A stretch of DNA of 51,879 bases from Allosphingosinicella sp. (GCA_030447665.1 JAUJOJ010000008.1:1-51879); one strand, 5' to 3'; counted from the stretch's first letter, positions 8,077-17,389 are shown. The notes: a model not told the origin generated them from the letters alone. A program made the numbers and translations.

Positions 8077-8352
8077 TCAGGCGCCCGGCCCGGAGGCGTT
8101 CGCCGCGCCCGATCCGCCGGCCTCGAGCGCATCGATGCGGGCCTTGAGGAGCTGGTTCTCCTCGCGCGCGGCGACGGCGATCGCCTTTAGCGCCTCGAAT
8201 TCGTCGCGGCTCACCATGTCGAGGCCGCCGATCCACTCGCGCATCCGCTCGCGAAAAGCGCCCTCGGCCTCGCGGGTCATGCCGGCGAGCGTCCCGGCGG
8301 CGCCGTTCATCACCTTCACGAAATCATCGAAGATGCGGTTCTCGGACTGCAT
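8077..8352 (-). CDS. UbiK-family accessory factor (BMFP domain)
   Basis: 91 aa. Start ATG 8352 is preferred over an in-frame upstream ATG at 8379 because GGGGAGAG precedes it and the product then begins MQSENRIFDDFVKVMNGAAG as in the family. The sequence continues with a membrane-fusogenic helix and a C-terminal coiled coil (SRDEFEALKAIAVAAREENQ). UbiK assists the ubiquinone-synthesis protein complex in enterobacteria; the same role here is inference from family. Confidence 0.85.
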   Translation of the reverse strand: MQSENRIFDDFVKVMNGAAGTLAGMTREAEGAFRERMREWIGGLDMVSRDEFEALKAIAVAAREENQLLKARIDALEAGGSGAANASGPGA

Positions 8353-8375
8353 GCACGCTCTCCCCAAAGGTGTCT

Positions 8376-8930
8376 TCAAAAGGCGATATCGGCACTGGCT
8401 GCGCCCGGCACAAGGCTTTCAGCGTCGGGGTTCAGCGCGATGATCTGGTAGTTGAGAAAGGCCGCGAAGCAGAGCCAGGCGAGATAGGGCAGCATGAGCA
8501 GCCCGGCCGCCTTGCGAATCTTGGAGAAAAGCCAGGCCGTGACGAAGGACAGCACGATCATTGCGACCATAACGACGAGCGCCGTCTGCACCTGGTGCAT
8601 CGCGAAGAAGATGGGCGACCAGGAATAATTGAGCAGGAGCTGCGCGGCGAAGAGCAGGAGAGCGACCCCCCTTCCCCGCGCGCCGCGGGCGTGGAGGATG
8701 ATGGCGAGCGACAGGCCGAGCAGGATGTAGAGGATCGTCCAGGCAATCCCGAACACCGCGCCCGGCGGCATGGCATCGGGCTTTGCCAAGGCGGCGAACC
8801 ATGGATTGCCATAGCCGGAATTGGCGACCCTGCCGGAAAGGGTGCCGAGGAGCAGGACGAGCGGAACCGTGATCAGCGCGTAACGAAGCAGTGACATCCG
8901 GAGCTGCGACTTCGATGCGATGGCCGTCAT
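8376..8930 (-). CDS. TspO/MBR family membrane protein
   Basis: 184 aa with five membrane segments. The tryptophan-rich family pattern is present: GNPWFAALAKPDAMPPGAVF, then IAWTILYILLGLSLA, then LLLNYSWSPIFF and LPYLAWLCFAAFLNYQI. TspO proteins bind tetrapyrroles and affect stress responses. It lies eight bases downstream of the RND pump gene on the same strand and 23 bases before ubiK, so co-transcription is likely. Confidence 0.93.
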   Translation of the reverse strand: MTAIASKSQLRMSLLRYALITVPLVLLLGTLSGRVANSGYGNPWFAALAKPDAMPPGAVFGIAWTILYILLGLSLAIILHARGARGRGVALLLFAAQLLLNYSWSPIFFAMHQVQTALVVMVAMIVLSFVTAWLFSKIRKAAGLLMLPYLAWLCFAAFLNYQIIALNPDAESLVPGAASADIAF

Positions 8931-8938
8931 CCTGCCTC

Positions 8939-11900
8939 CTATTCCGCGGGCAGCGGGCGGAGCTGCGCCTCCAGCTTGCGGCTCACTGCTTCCGGAGACC
9001 CCGTAAGGCGCGCGAGCCGAGAGTAAAGCGCGGGGATGAGGAAGAGCGTGATGACGGCCGAAATCGAGACACCGAAGACCACCACCACGCCGATCGCCTG
9101 CCGCGCGCCCGCGCCGGCGCCGCTCGCCAGCATCAACGGCACGGCGCCGGCAGTGGTGGCGATCGAGGTCATCAGGATGGGGCGCAGGCGCCGGGCCGAG
9201 GCTTCCCTGATCGCCTCGCCGATGTCGCGCCCGGCATCGCGCAGCTGGTTGGCGAATTCAACGATGAGGATGCCGTTCTTGGCGGCGAGGCCGACCAGCA
9301 TCACGATCCCAACCTGGCTGTAGAGGTTGAGCGTCTGGCCCATCAGAGCAAGGCCGATGACGCCGCCGCCGACCGCGAGCGGAACGGTGGTGATGATCAC
9401 GGCCGGATGGACGAAGCTTTCGAACTGCGCCGCCAGAAGCAGATAGACGAGCAGGATCGTCAGCGCGAACACGATCCAGATCGAACCGCCCGCTTCCTTG
9501 AAGGACTGGCTCTCGCCGCGATACCCGATTGCGGTGACTTCCGGAGCCGCCCGCGCCTGCTCCTCGAGAAAGGCGAGCGCCTCGCCGAGCGAGTAGCCGG
9601 GGGCGAGGCCGCCGGAGAGGGTGATCGCGCGCAGCTTGTTGTAGCGGCCGAGATCACGGGCGCCGGCGGTCTCGCCCATCTGGACGAGGTTGGACAGCGG
9701 GATGAGCGCGCCGGTGCGGCTTCGCACATAGATGCCGGCAAGGCTCGCCTCGGTCGAGCGGGCCTGTGCTTCGGCCTGCACGATCACGCGATATTCCTCG
9801 CCCCGATCGACATAAGTGGAGACGCGGCGGGAGCCGAGCAGGCTCTGGAGCGCGTTCGACACGTCCTGCACCGACACGCCGAGATCGCCGGCCCGTGCGG
9901 TGTCGACGTCGATGCGCAGCTGCGGCTTGGTCTCCTTGAAGTCGGAATCGAGGTTGAGGATGCCGGGATTGTCCTGCGCGGCGGCGATGATGCGGTCGCG
10001 GGCGCGGACCAGATCCTGGTAGGTCGAGCCGGCGATGACGAAATTCACCGGCTGGCCGCGGCCCCGGCCGAGCGAGGACCGAACTGCGGCGTTGCCGCGA
10101 AGCGCGGGGAGCTGGCCGAGCTCCCTGTTGACCTCCTTCACCACGTCCCCGGTGGTGACGTCGCGGTCCTCCCAGGGCTTCAGGAACACGGAAACGCTGG
10201 CGCTGTTGAAGTCGTCGCTGGGGCCGAACCCGCCCGGAACGCGCGCGATTATCGTGCGAACCGCTCCATTCCCCACCATCGGCAGCAGCGTCCGCTCGGC
10301 TTCGGCGACATAGGTCTTCATCGCATCGAATCCCGTTCCCTCAGGCGCGGAAAGCTGGGCCTGGAGGATGCCGACATCCTCGGTGGGGACGAGCTCGGAT
10401 TTCAGCGTGGTGAACAAGCCGGCCGACGCGGCAAGGAACGCCGCCAGCAAAGCTGCCGGGATCAGCGGTTTCCGCAAGACATGGTCGAGCCTGCGCGAAT
10501 AAGCCGCTTCGAGCCGGGCGAAGCGGTCGTCGATCCACCTCGCGAAGCGTCCCCGTTCCTCCCGGCGGAGGAGCTTGGAACAGAGCATCGGCGCCAGGCT
10601 GAGCGCGAGAAAGCCCGAAAAGGCGATTGCGCCGATCATCGCGACGCCGAGCTCCCGGAACAGCAGCCCGGTCTGGCCGGAGATGAACATGATCGGCACG
10701 AACACGGCGCAGACGACGAGCGTCGTCGAGACGATTGCGAAGCCGACCTGGCGCGTCCCCTCGAAGGCAGCGACGAGCGGAGGCTCGCCCCCCTCGATGC
10801 GGTGGTAGACATTTTCAAGAACGACGATGGCATCGTCGACGACAAGGCCGATCGCCAGCACCAGCGCGAGCAGGGTGAGAAGATTGATCGAGTAGCCGAA
10901 CATCCACAGCACGGCGAAGCTGCCGAGCAGGCAGATCGGCACCGTCACCGCCGGGATCAGGGTCGCGCGCCAGCTTCCCAGAAAGAGGAAGATCACGGCC
11001 ACCACCAGGATCGCGGCTTCTGCCAGCGTCGTCCAGACACCCTGGATCGCCCGGCTAATGAACAGCGACTCGTCGGAGCCGACGGTGATCGTCATCCCCT
11101 CCGGCAGGTCCCGCTTCACCGCCTCGGCAAGCGCCTTCGCCTCGGTCGCAACGGCCAGCGTGTTCGCGCCGGACTGGCGCCTGATGGCAATGCCGGCCGA
11201 CTCCACGCCGTTGGCATGGAAGCTGTTATAGGGGTTTTCCGGCCCCTGCTCGATCCGGGCCACGTCGCCGAGCCGGACCAGATAACCGGTCTCGCCCCGG
11301 CCGACGACCAGCGACCGAAAGTCGGCTGGGCTGGCGAAAGGCCGGTTCACCCGCAAGGTCACGTTCTGGCTGGCGGATTCGAGGCGGCCCGCCGGAAGCT
11401 CAACATTCTGGCGTCTCAATGCGCCTTCGATGTCGGCCGGCGTCAGGCCGAAGGCCGCGAGCCGCTCGGGCTGCAGCCAGACGCGCATCGACGGCCGCGC
11501 CTCGCCGAAGATGAACACCTGGGCGACGCCGTCGATCGCCGAGAACCGATCAACCAGGGTGCGATCGACATAGTCGCTGAGCTGGAGGCGCGACCAGCCG
11601 GGCTTGGAGACGACAAGGAAGAGGATCGGCGCTGCGTCCGCGTCGACCTTGCGGACCTGGGGGGCGAGCGCTTCCTCCGGCAGATCCTGGGCCGCGCCGC
11701 CGACCCGGTCGCGAACGTCATTGGCCGCCGTGTCGACCGATCGTCCCGGCGCGAACTCCACGGTGATGTCGGACTGGCCGTCCCTCGAGCGCGAGGTGAT
11801 CGTCTGCAGCCCCTCGACGCCGGCGAGGCGATCCTCGAGCGGCTGGGTGATGCGGCTTTCGACGACGCTCGCCGCCGCGCCGATATAGCTGGTCTGGACC

Positions 11901-12037
11901 GACACGATCGGCGGATCGACGTCCGGATATTCGCGGACGGAGAGGCTGAGGAAGCCGACGATCCCCACCATTGCGATCAGGATCGCGAGCACCGACGCGA
12001 AGACCGGGCGTTTGACGGAAATATCGGACAGCTTCAT
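8939..12037 (-). CDS. RND multidrug efflux inner-membrane pump (HAE1 type)
   Basis: 1032 aa, the full family length. N-terminus MKLSDISVKRPVFASVLAIL is the first membrane segment; the proton-relay aspartates are visible in GLVVDDAIVVLENVYHRIEG in TM4, and the second half repeats the topology (ending ITLFLIPALYSRLARL). It works with the periplasmic adaptor encoded three bases upstream and with an outer-membrane TolC-type channel not present here. Substrates cannot be told. No dedicated regulator gene is adjacent, so control may come from the tlyA-led transcript. Confidence 0.95.
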   Translation of the reverse strand: MKLSDISVKRPVFASVLAILIAMVGIVGFLSLSVREYPDVDPPIVSVQTSYIGAAASVVESRITQPLEDRLAGVEGLQTITSRSRDGQSDITVEFAPGRSVDTAANDVRDRVGGAAQDLPEEALAPQVRKVDADAAPILFLVVSKPGWSRLQLSDYVDRTLVDRFSAIDGVAQVFIFGEARPSMRVWLQPERLAAFGLTPADIEGALRRQNVELPAGRLESASQNVTLRVNRPFASPADFRSLVVGRGETGYLVRLGDVARIEQGPENPYNSFHANGVESAGIAIRRQSGANTLAVATEAKALAEAVKRDLPEGMTITVGSDESLFISRAIQGVWTTLAEAAILVVAVIFLFLGSWRATLIPAVTVPICLLGSFAVLWMFGYSINLLTLLALVLAIGLVVDDAIVVLENVYHRIEGGEPPLVAAFEGTRQVGFAIVSTTLVVCAVFVPIMFISGQTGLLFRELGVAMIGAIAFSGFLALSLAPMLCSKLLRREERGRFARWIDDRFARLEAAYSRRLDHVLRKPLIPAALLAAFLAASAGLFTTLKSELVPTEDVGILQAQLSAPEGTGFDAMKTYVAEAERTLLPMVGNGAVRTIIARVPGGFGPSDDFNSASVSVFLKPWEDRDVTTGDVVKEVNRELGQLPALRGNAAVRSSLGRGRGQPVNFVIAGSTYQDLVRARDRIIAAAQDNPGILNLDSDFKETKPQLRIDVDTARAGDLGVSVQDVSNALQSLLGSRRVSTYVDRGEEYRVIVQAEAQARSTEASLAGIYVRSRTGALIPLSNLVQMGETAGARDLGRYNKLRAITLSGGLAPGYSLGEALAFLEEQARAAPEVTAIGYRGESQSFKEAGGSIWIVFALTILLVYLLLAAQFESFVHPAVIITTVPLAVGGGVIGLALMGQTLNLYSQVGIVMLVGLAAKNGILIVEFANQLRDAGRDIGEAIREASARRLRPILMTSIATTAGAVPLMLASGAGAGARQAIGVVVVFGVSISAVITLFLIPALYSRLARLTGSPEAVSRKLEAQLRPLPAE

Positions 12038-12040
12038 GCG

Positions 12041-13120
12041 CTAGCGCCCCCCGGCTTTGCCGCCGCCGGCGGGGCGCTGCGCATTGCCCGCGCCGGCGAC
12101 GCGGACTCTCATGCCGTCGGAAAGCTTCACCACGCCTTCCGTGACGACGCGATCGCCCGGGCGGAGTCCCTCGAGCACTTCGATCCGTCCTTCGGAGCCC
12201 GTTCCGGTTCGCACCGGCGTGCGCTTGGCCTTGCCGTCGCTCCCGAGCGTGTAGACGAAGCGGGCGTCGCCCTCTCCGACCACGGCAAGCTCCGGCACCG
12301 ACAGCGCCATTCGCGGCGCGGTCTCGATCGCCACGGTGAGCAGCATTCCGGGCTTCAACTTACGGTCGGGGTTCGGCAGCCGCGCTCGCACCGTCACCGC
12401 GCGGGTATTGGGATCGATCACCGGGTCGATATTGGCGATCCGGCCGCGAAAAGGCTGATCCGGATAGGCGGCCGCGCGGGCTTCGATCGTCTGGCCGGGC
12501 TGCAGCGCCGCAAGCACTGTTTCGGGAACGGGAAAATCGAGCTTGATCGAGCTCAAGTCACTGATCGTCGCAATTTCAGACCCGGCATTGACCACCGCGC
12601 CCTGCGAGATGTTGCGCAAGGATACCCAGCCGGAGAAGGGAGCCCTGATCACCCGGTCGCCGATCGAAGCCGTGGCTTCGGCTGCCTGAGCGCGCGCGGC
12701 GGCCGCTGCCGCGACTTGCTGATCGAGGCTGGCATTGGTCGCAAAGCCCCGCTTGCGGAGCGTCTCGATGCGATCGAGCTGACGGCTGGCCTGCCGGGCA
12801 AGCGCCTGAGCCTCACTGAGCTGCGCATTCTCCTGCCCCTGGGCAAGCACGGCGATCACTTGGCCGCTGCGCACGAATGCGCCGTCATCGAAATTGAGAC
12901 GGGTGATCCGTTCGGAGACATTGGCGGAGAGCGTCACCTGCTCGTTGGCATGAGCCGTCCCGACCGCCTCGATCCGCTCCACGAAACGCATCGTGGTCGC
13001 AGGTTCGACCTTGACGACCGGCGGCGGGCGGTCGCGCCCTTTGCCTTCCCCCTCACCGTCACCGCAGGCGGCGAGCAGGCCAAGCAGAAGCATGCAGGCA
13101 AGGTTCGTTAACCTTCTCAC
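12041..13120 (-). CDS. RND periplasmic adaptor lipoprotein
   Basis: Membrane-fusion protein that links the RND pump to its outer-membrane channel. I chose GTG 13120 because it yields the lipoprotein signal RRLTNLACMLLLGLLAAC with the Cys lipid site; a TTG at 13153 gives an 11-residue longer form. Visible parts: lipoyl half (VEPATTMRFVERIEAVGTA), a coiled-coil hairpin (QLSEAQALARQASRQLDRIE), the second lipoyl half (IRAPFSGWVSLRNISQGAVV) and the beta-barrel. The C-terminus is basic and glycine-rich. Stop is three bases before the pump gene. Confidence 0.93.
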   Translation of the reverse strand: MRRLTNLACMLLLGLLAACGDGEGEGKGRDRPPPVVKVEPATTMRFVERIEAVGTAHANEQVTLSANVSERITRLNFDDGAFVRSGQVIAVLAQGQENAQLSEAQALARQASRQLDRIETLRKRGFATNASLDQQVAAAAAARAQAAEATASIGDRVIRAPFSGWVSLRNISQGAVVNAGSEIATISDLSSIKLDFPVPETVLAALQPGQTIEARAAAYPDQPFRGRIANIDPVIDPNTRAVTVRARLPNPDRKLKPGMLLTVAIETAPRMALSVPELAVVGEGDARFVYTLGSDGKAKRTPVRTGTGSEGRIEVLEGLRPGDRVVTEGVVKLSDGMRVRVAGAGNAQRPAGGGKAGGR

Positions 13121-13153
13121 GTCCGAAGGCGCTAGCGGCGCGTTGCGTTGCAA

Positions 13154-13888
13154 TCAAGAACGCGTTGCGGCAAGCAGAAATTCCACATTTCCTTCGGGGC
13201 CCGTGATCGGACTTCGGGTGATCCCCAGCACCGCCCAGCCGCGGGATTCCACCCAGCGGGCGGCGGCCTGGCAGACGCGTTCGTGGACCGCCGGATCCTT
13301 GACCACGCCGCCCTTCCCGATCTCCTCCCGCTCAGCCTCGAACTGCGGCTTGACCAGGGCCAGGAGACGCCCGCCGGGCTTCGCGAAATCAAGCGCTTTG
13401 CCCAGCACCTTGGCAAGCGAGATGAAGCTGGCATCGCAGACGACGATGTCGACCGGCTCGGTGACGATCCCATCGGTCAGGTAGCGGGCATTTGTCTGCT
13501 CGTGCACGATCACGCGCGGATCCTGCCTGAGCTTCCAGGCAAGCTGGTTGGTACCGACATCGACCGCGAACACTCTGCTTGCGCCTCGCTGGAGAAGGAC
13601 GTCGGTAAAGCCTCCGGTGGAAGAGCCGACGTCGAGCGCCACGCATCCGGCGACGTCCCAGCCGAATTCGTCCAGCGCATGAGCAAGCTTGATCCCGCCA
13701 CGCGAAACCCATGGATGCCCCCGCCCGCGCACCTCCAGCGGCGCATCCTCCGGCAGGGTCTGCCCCGCTTTCTCGATCTTGCGTTCGCCCGAAAAGACGA
13801 GCCCCGCCAGGATCAGCGCCTGCGCCTTGGCGCGGCTTTCAACGAGGCCGCGATCGACGAGAAGCTGATCTGCGCGGGCTTTGGCCAT
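13154..13888 (-). CDS. TlyA-family rRNA 2'-O-methyltransferase
   Basis: 244 aa. An S4 RNA-binding domain spans about residues 4-60 (RADQLLVDRGLVESRAKAQA), followed by an FtsJ-like methyltransferase domain with SAM site ALDVGSSTGGFTDVLLQ (about 84-100) and the VVCDASFIS and LVKPQFEAE motifs. TlyA enzymes methylate ribose of C residues in 16S and/or 23S rRNA; the family also includes proteins called hemolysin A. It neighbours dxs, a common arrangement. The RND adaptor follows on the same strand. Confidence 0.93.
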   Translation of the reverse strand: MAKARADQLLVDRGLVESRAKAQALILAGLVFSGERKIEKAGQTLPEDAPLEVRGRGHPWVSRGGIKLAHALDEFGWDVAGCVALDVGSSTGGFTDVLLQRGASRVFAVDVGTNQLAWKLRQDPRVIVHEQTNARYLTDGIVTEPVDIVVCDASFISLAKVLGKALDFAKPGGRLLALVKPQFEAEREEIGKGGVVKDPAVHERVCQAAARWVESRGWAVLGITRSPITGPEGNVEFLLAATRS

Positions 13889-13963
13889 GGATTCGCATAG
13901 CTGCCACAGGCACGGCCGAGAAGCAGATGCAGATTTTGCACTTCACCTTGTCTACCTTTGCAG

Positions 13964-13992
13964 TTGAGAACAGCTGCACCCTTGCCATATAC
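13964..13992 (+). promoter_or_regulatory. sigma70-type promoter for the 26-aa membrane peptide
   Basis: A -35-like TTGAGA (13964-13969) is followed after 17 bases by ATATAC (13987-13992; a CATATA reading gives 16 bases). The unit then has a ribosome site, a 26-codon ORF and a terminator, so the position makes sense. Confidence 0.5.
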
Positions 13993-14034
13993 GGTCCGGG
14001 AGCGAAACAAGCTCCGGTAAACAAGGAAAATGTT

Positions 14035-14115
14035 ATGCGTTTGGTCGAATCCACAGCGGCCGGCATCGTCGTGCTAGCCGCGCAGATCCTCGTCGTCGCG
14101 ACGGTCATGATCTAA
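14035..14115 (+). CDS. 26-aa single-span membrane peptide
   Basis: MRLVESTAAGIVVLAAQI followed by LVVATVMI and a stop: almost wholly one hydrophobic helix with a short charged N-terminus. The support is structural: a promoter-like pair at 13964-13992, AAGGAAAA ahead of the ATG, and a strong intrinsic terminator 28 bases past the stop. It is divergent from tlyA and convergent with dxs. Small single-span peptides often regulate membrane enzymes or act as toxins; no function can be inferred here. Confidence 0.55.
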   Translation: MRLVESTAAGIVVLAAQILVVATVMI

Positions 14116-14143
14116 GGTCGCAACACACGGGATCTTTATGCGA

Positions 14144-14167
14144 GCCGCCGGAATTCCGGCGGCTTTT
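14144..14167 (+). terminator. intrinsic terminator of the 26-aa peptide unit
   Basis: Perfect 8-bp arms GCCGCCGG and CCGGCGGC around AATT, followed by TTTT. Confidence 0.85.
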
Positions 14168-14180
14168 GCATGCCTGGGCT

Positions 14181-14251
14181 AGAGCCTGATCGTCTTTAGG
14201 TCGAGGCGCGCTCGCCGTTCGAGCGATGGCAAGAATGAGGCTCCAGATCTT
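14181..14251. repeat. possible degenerate intergenic repeat
   Basis: AGAGCCTGATCG at the left faces AGGCTCC at the right, and the left end resembles the GGCCTGATCG stems at 27498 and 33863. Pairing in the middle is poor. Probably a decayed member of the hairpin families in this window. Confidence 0.3.
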
Positions 14252-14306
14252 GGTCTAGGCCAGCTCACGCTCGCGCTCAGAAAGACGCGAGAGATAAGCG
14301 CTCACC

Positions 14307-16232
14307 TCAGGCCCGCGCGCCTTCGATGACGCCGACGCTGTTGATGCGCAGCGCCTTCAGCACCGTCGCGACGATATGCGGCGCGTTGAGGCCGGCTTCG
14401 TCATACTGTTTTTCGGGCTTGTCCTGGTCCTGGAACAGATCGGGCAAGCGCATCGTGCGGAGCTTCAGGCCGGCATCGATCAGGCCCTGATCGCTCGCCA
14501 TGGTGAGCACGTGGGCGCCGAAGCCGCCGACCGCAGCCTCTTCGACGGTAACCGCCACCTCGTGACTGGTGAGGAGCCTGCGGATCAGCTCTTCGTCCAA
14601 CGGTTTGGCGAAGCGGAGATCGGCGACGGTGGTGGAAAGACCTTTCGCCTCCAGCTCGTCGGCGGCTTTCAGCGCCTCCTCGAGCCGGGTGCCGAGCGAG
14701 AGGATCGCGACCTTCTTGCCCTCGCGAACGACGCGGCCCTTGCCGATCTCCAGCCGCTCGGGGACGGCGGGAAGCGCAACGCCGGTGCCGTTGCCGCGCG
14801 GGTAGCGAACGGCGCTCGGGCTGCTGTCGTGCAGCGCCATGGTGTGGACCATGTTGACGAGCTCGGCCTCGTCGGCGGCGGCCATGACGACGAAATTGGG
14901 CAGCGTGCAGAGATAGGCGAGATCGAAGCTGCCGGCATGGGTGGCGCCGTCCGCTCCGACCAGGCCGGCGCGGTCCATCGCGAACCGGACCGGAAGGTTC
15001 TGGATGGCGACGTCGTGCACGACCTGGTCGTAGGCGCGCTGGAGGAAAGTCGAATAGATGGCACAGAACGGCCGGTAGCCCTGCGCCGCCAGGCCCGCGG
15101 CGAAGGTGACGGCATGCTGCTCCGCGATACCGACGTCGAAAGTGCGCTCCGGGAATCTCGCCTGGAATTTGTCGAGGCCGGTTCCGGACGGCATCGCGGC
15201 CGTGATCGCGACGATTCGTCGGTCTCGCTGCGCCTCACCCACCAGCGCCTTGGCGAACACGCCGGTATAGCTGGGCGGCCCCGGCTCGGCCTTGGCCTGC
15301 ACGCCGGAGACGACGTCGAACTTCTGGACGCCGTGATATTTGTCGGCCGCCGCTTCGGCCGGAGCATAGCCCTTGCCCTTCTTGGTGACGACGTGGATCA
15401 GCATCGGGCCCTCCGCGGCGTCGCGGACATTTTCGAGGATCGGGATCAGCGCGTCGAGATCGTGGCCGTCGACCGGCCCGACATAATAGAAGCCCAGTTC
15501 CTCGAACAAGGTGCCGCCGGTCGCCATGCCGCGGGCATATTCCTCCGCCTTGCGTGCGGCATTGTGGATCGGCTTCGGGAGCTTGCGCGCGAGCCGCTGC
15601 GCAAGGTGGCGGACCGACAGATATTTGTTCGAGGAGACGAGCCGCGCCAGATAGTTGGACAGCCCGCCCACCGGCGGCGCGATCGACATGTCGTTGTCGT
15701 TGAGGATCACGACCAGCCGGTTGCCCGCGGCCTCGGCATTGTTCATCGCCTCATAGGCCATGCCGGCGCTCATCGCGCCGTCGCCGATCACCGCGATCGC
15801 CTTGCCCGGCGTGCCCGAAAGCTTGTTCGCCACCGCAAAGCCCAGGGCCGCCGAGATCGAGGTCGAGCTGTGCGCCGCGCCGAACGGGTCGTATTCGCTT
15901 TCGCTTCGCTTGGTGAAGCCGGAGAGTCCCCTGCCCATGCGCAAGGTCCGGATCCGGTCGCGGCGGCCGGTGAGGATCTTGTGCGGATAGCATTGGTGGC
16001 CGACGTCCCAGATCAGCCGGTCGTCGGGCGTGTTGAAGACATAATGGAGCGCGACCGTGAGCTCGACCACGCCGAGCCCGGCGCCAAGGTGCCCGCCGGT
16101 GACCGAGACCGCGGAGATCGTCTCCGCGCGCAGCTCGTCCGCAAGCCTACGGACCTGCTCCACCGGCAGCCGGCGAAGATCGGAGGGAAGCTGGACCTGG
16201 TCGAGCAAGGGAGTGGCGGGGCGGTCGGTCAT
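14307..16232 (-). CDS. dxs: 1-deoxy-D-xylulose-5-phosphate synthase
   Basis: First committed enzyme of the MEP isoprenoid pathway: condenses pyruvate and glyceraldehyde 3-phosphate using thiamine diphosphate. 641 aa, full length. Visible: the N-terminal [20 protein letters not shown], thiamine diphosphate motif [17 protein letters not shown], the central [15 protein letters not shown] and the C-terminal transketolase domain. The neighbouring tlyA is a common partner. Its promoter is not clear; the zur gene lies upstream on the same strand. Confidence 0.97.
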   Translation of the reverse strand: MTDRPATPLLDQVQLPSDLRRLPVEQVRRLADELRAETISAVSVTGGHLGAGLGVVELTVALHYVFNTPDDRLIWDVGHQCYPHKILTGRRDRIRTLRMGRGLSGFTKRSESEYDPFGAAHSSTSISAALGFAVANKLSGTPGKAIAVIGDGAMSAGMAYEAMNNAEAAGNRLVVILNDNDMSIAPPVGGLSNYLARLVSSNKYLSVRHLAQRLARKLPKPIHNAARKAEEYARGMATGGTLFEELGFYYVGPVDGHDLDALIPILENVRDAAEGPMLIHVVTKKGKGYAPAEAAADKYHGVQKFDVVSGVQAKAEPGPPSYTGVFAKALVGEAQRDRRIVAITAAMPSGTGLDKFQARFPERTFDVGIAEQHAVTFAAGLAAQGYRPFCAIYSTFLQRAYDQVVHDVAIQNLPVRFAMDRAGLVGADGATHAGSFDLAYLCTLPNFVVMAAADEAELVNMVHTMALHDSSPSAVRYPRGNGTGVALPAVPERLEIGKGRVVREGKKVAILSLGTRLEEALKAADELEAKGLSTTVADLRFAKPLDEELIRRLLTSHEVAVTVEEAAVGGFGAHVLTMASDQGLIDAGLKLRTMRLPDLFQDQDKPEKQYDEAGLNAPHIVATVLKALRINSVGVIEGARA

Positions 16233-16380
16233 GGAGCGGCTGTCGGTCCTTTCCTGGCGCGCCTCTTAACCCTGCCCGTCCGCGCTGTCGAATGCTGATA
16301 CCGTGCAGGGGCGGTGCAAGCCACCCGGCCAAAAGGCGGTGATAGCCTGTTTGGGAATGCGGTTCCGGCGCCGAGCCCAA

Positions 16381-16404
16381 GAAATGCGCTCTGAAGCGCA
16401 TTTC
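16381..16404 (-). terminator. hairpin downstream of zur, possible terminator
   Basis: A 10-bp stem, GAAATGCGCT and AGCGCATTTC, with a 4-base loop starts about 11 bases after the zur stop (minus strand). The T-run is only two bases, so termination strength is uncertain. Confidence 0.45.
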
Positions 16405-16415
16405 TAAATAGACTC

Positions 16416-16892
16416 TCAGACGCTTTCGCAGTCGCCGCAGCGGCCGCGCACCTCGATCACCGGCCGGTCGGGCGCGAAGCCCGCCTCCTTGGCGGCCGCC
16501 CTCACCCCGCCGGAAATGCGGTCGTTGTCGATATGAGTCGTGTTCCCGCACGTGTCGCAGATGAGGAAGATGCAATCGTGGAGGCAATCGGGGTGATCGT
16601 TCGCGACATAGGCGTTGGAGCTCTCCACCCGCCGGGCGAGGTTCGCCCCGACGAACAGGTCGAGGATCCGATAGACGCTGTTCGCGGCCACTCGCCGCCC
16701 CTGCGCCTTGGAGACCTTGTCGGCGATGTCATAGGCCGAGGCAGGCTTGTCGAAGCTCGCCAGCGCCTCGAAGATCGCGGCGCGCATCGCGGTCCACTGC
16801 TCGCCCGACCGCTCCATCGTCTCGCGCGCCGCATGGGCGAGGGACTCGCCCTCGTGGCTGTGATGGACATGATTGTGATGGGCGGGCGCCAT
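16416..16892 (-). CDS. zur: Fur-family regulator, probably zinc-responsive Zur
   Basis: 158 aa. The N-terminus is His-rich (HHNHVHHSHEGESLAH), followed by a winged helix (about 30-100, with SVYRILDLF) and a dimerisation region carrying two CxxC pairs (CDTCG and CGDC) that form the structural zinc site of the Fur family. Among Fur-type proteins this layout and the neighbouring MerC-domain gene point to Zur, the repressor of zinc-uptake genes. Fur or PerR are less likely. Its targets in this window may include the MerC-domain gene. Confidence 0.85.
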   Translation of the reverse strand: MAPAHHNHVHHSHEGESLAHAARETMERSGEQWTAMRAAIFEALASFDKPASAYDIADKVSKAQGRRVAANSVYRILDLFVGANLARRVESSNAYVANDHPDCLHDCIFLICDTCGNTTHIDNDRISGGVRAAAKEAGFAPDRPVIEVRGRCGDCESV

Positions 16893-16945
16893 AGGCGCCG
16901 ATCTAGGGCGTCAGGCCGCCCGGAACAAGGGAAGTTCGGTCCGGA

Positions 16946-17314
16946 TCAGATGACGGCGCGGCGGTTGAGATCGTGCCCGAGCGCGAGGATCGCGACCCCG
17001 ATGATCGTGTAGACGACCTCGGCCCCATCATGCGGCAGCGACAGCGCTCCGCTCATCACACCCAGCCCCAGACCGCCAACCGCGGCAGGCATCATGAAGC
17101 CGTGCTCGAGGATGCCGCGGCCGAGCGAGACGATTCCAAGGGCGATCGCGACCACCAGGCCGATTTCATGGATGTGGGGATCGAGGAGCATGCCGCCCGC
17201 CGAGGCGAGCATCGCCACCAGTATCGCGCTCGCCAGGCAATGAACGAGGCACAAGCCGGAGAGCGCCATGGCAATCCGGTCCATCGCTCCGCTTCTTGCC
17301 GTCCCTGCAAACAC
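16946..17314 (-). CDS. MerC-domain membrane protein
   Basis: 122 aa with four predicted membrane segments. MerC-family features: LSGLCLVHCLAS in the first segment, with the Cys and His that bind metal, then HIHEIGLVVAIALG and a hydrophobic C-terminal half. GTG 17314 is used because AGGAGG precedes it at good spacing; an internal ATG at 17284 is possible. The family was named from mercury transport, but no mer genes are nearby and the zur gene is adjacent, so zinc homeostasis is the better guess. Confidence 0.85.
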   Translation of the reverse strand: MFAGTARSGAMDRIAMALSGLCLVHCLASAILVAMLASAGGMLLDPHIHEIGLVVAIALGIVSLGRGILEHGFMMPAAVGGLGLGVMSGALSLPHDGAEVVYTIIGVAILALGHDLNRRAVI

Positions 17315-17357
17315 GCCTGACTACCTCCTGCCGCTCTTATAAGGCGCCGGCTGGGAA

Positions 17358-17389
17358 GATACAACATTACATCTAACAGAAAGTGTCAA
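17358..17389 (-). promoter_or_regulatory. promoter with overlapping Zur-box-like dyad upstream of the MerC gene
   Basis: On the minus strand TTGACA (17389-17384) is an exact -35 with a weak TGTTGT at 17-base spacing. The -10 region overlaps a symmetric skeleton GATnnAAnnTTnnATC (17358-17373), which resembles but does not match Zur boxes. Regulation by Zur is inference. Confidence 0.4.

Noticed and set aside
8891..13111. Open plus-strand frame of about 1400 codons opposite the RND pump genes
   Set aside because: It is the antisense shadow of the RND pump and adaptor; composition is Arg/Asp/Gly-rich as expected from the complement of GC-rich coding DNA.
8939..13120. Heavy-metal (CusA/CzcA type) efflux system
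   Set aside because: Pump residues and adaptor look like the hydrophobe/drug (HAE1) class; no metal-binding motifs or metal regulators are adjacent.
14376..16298. 640-codon plus-strand frame opposite dxs
   Set aside because: dxs is unmistakable on the minus strand; the plus frame has no motif or ribosome site.
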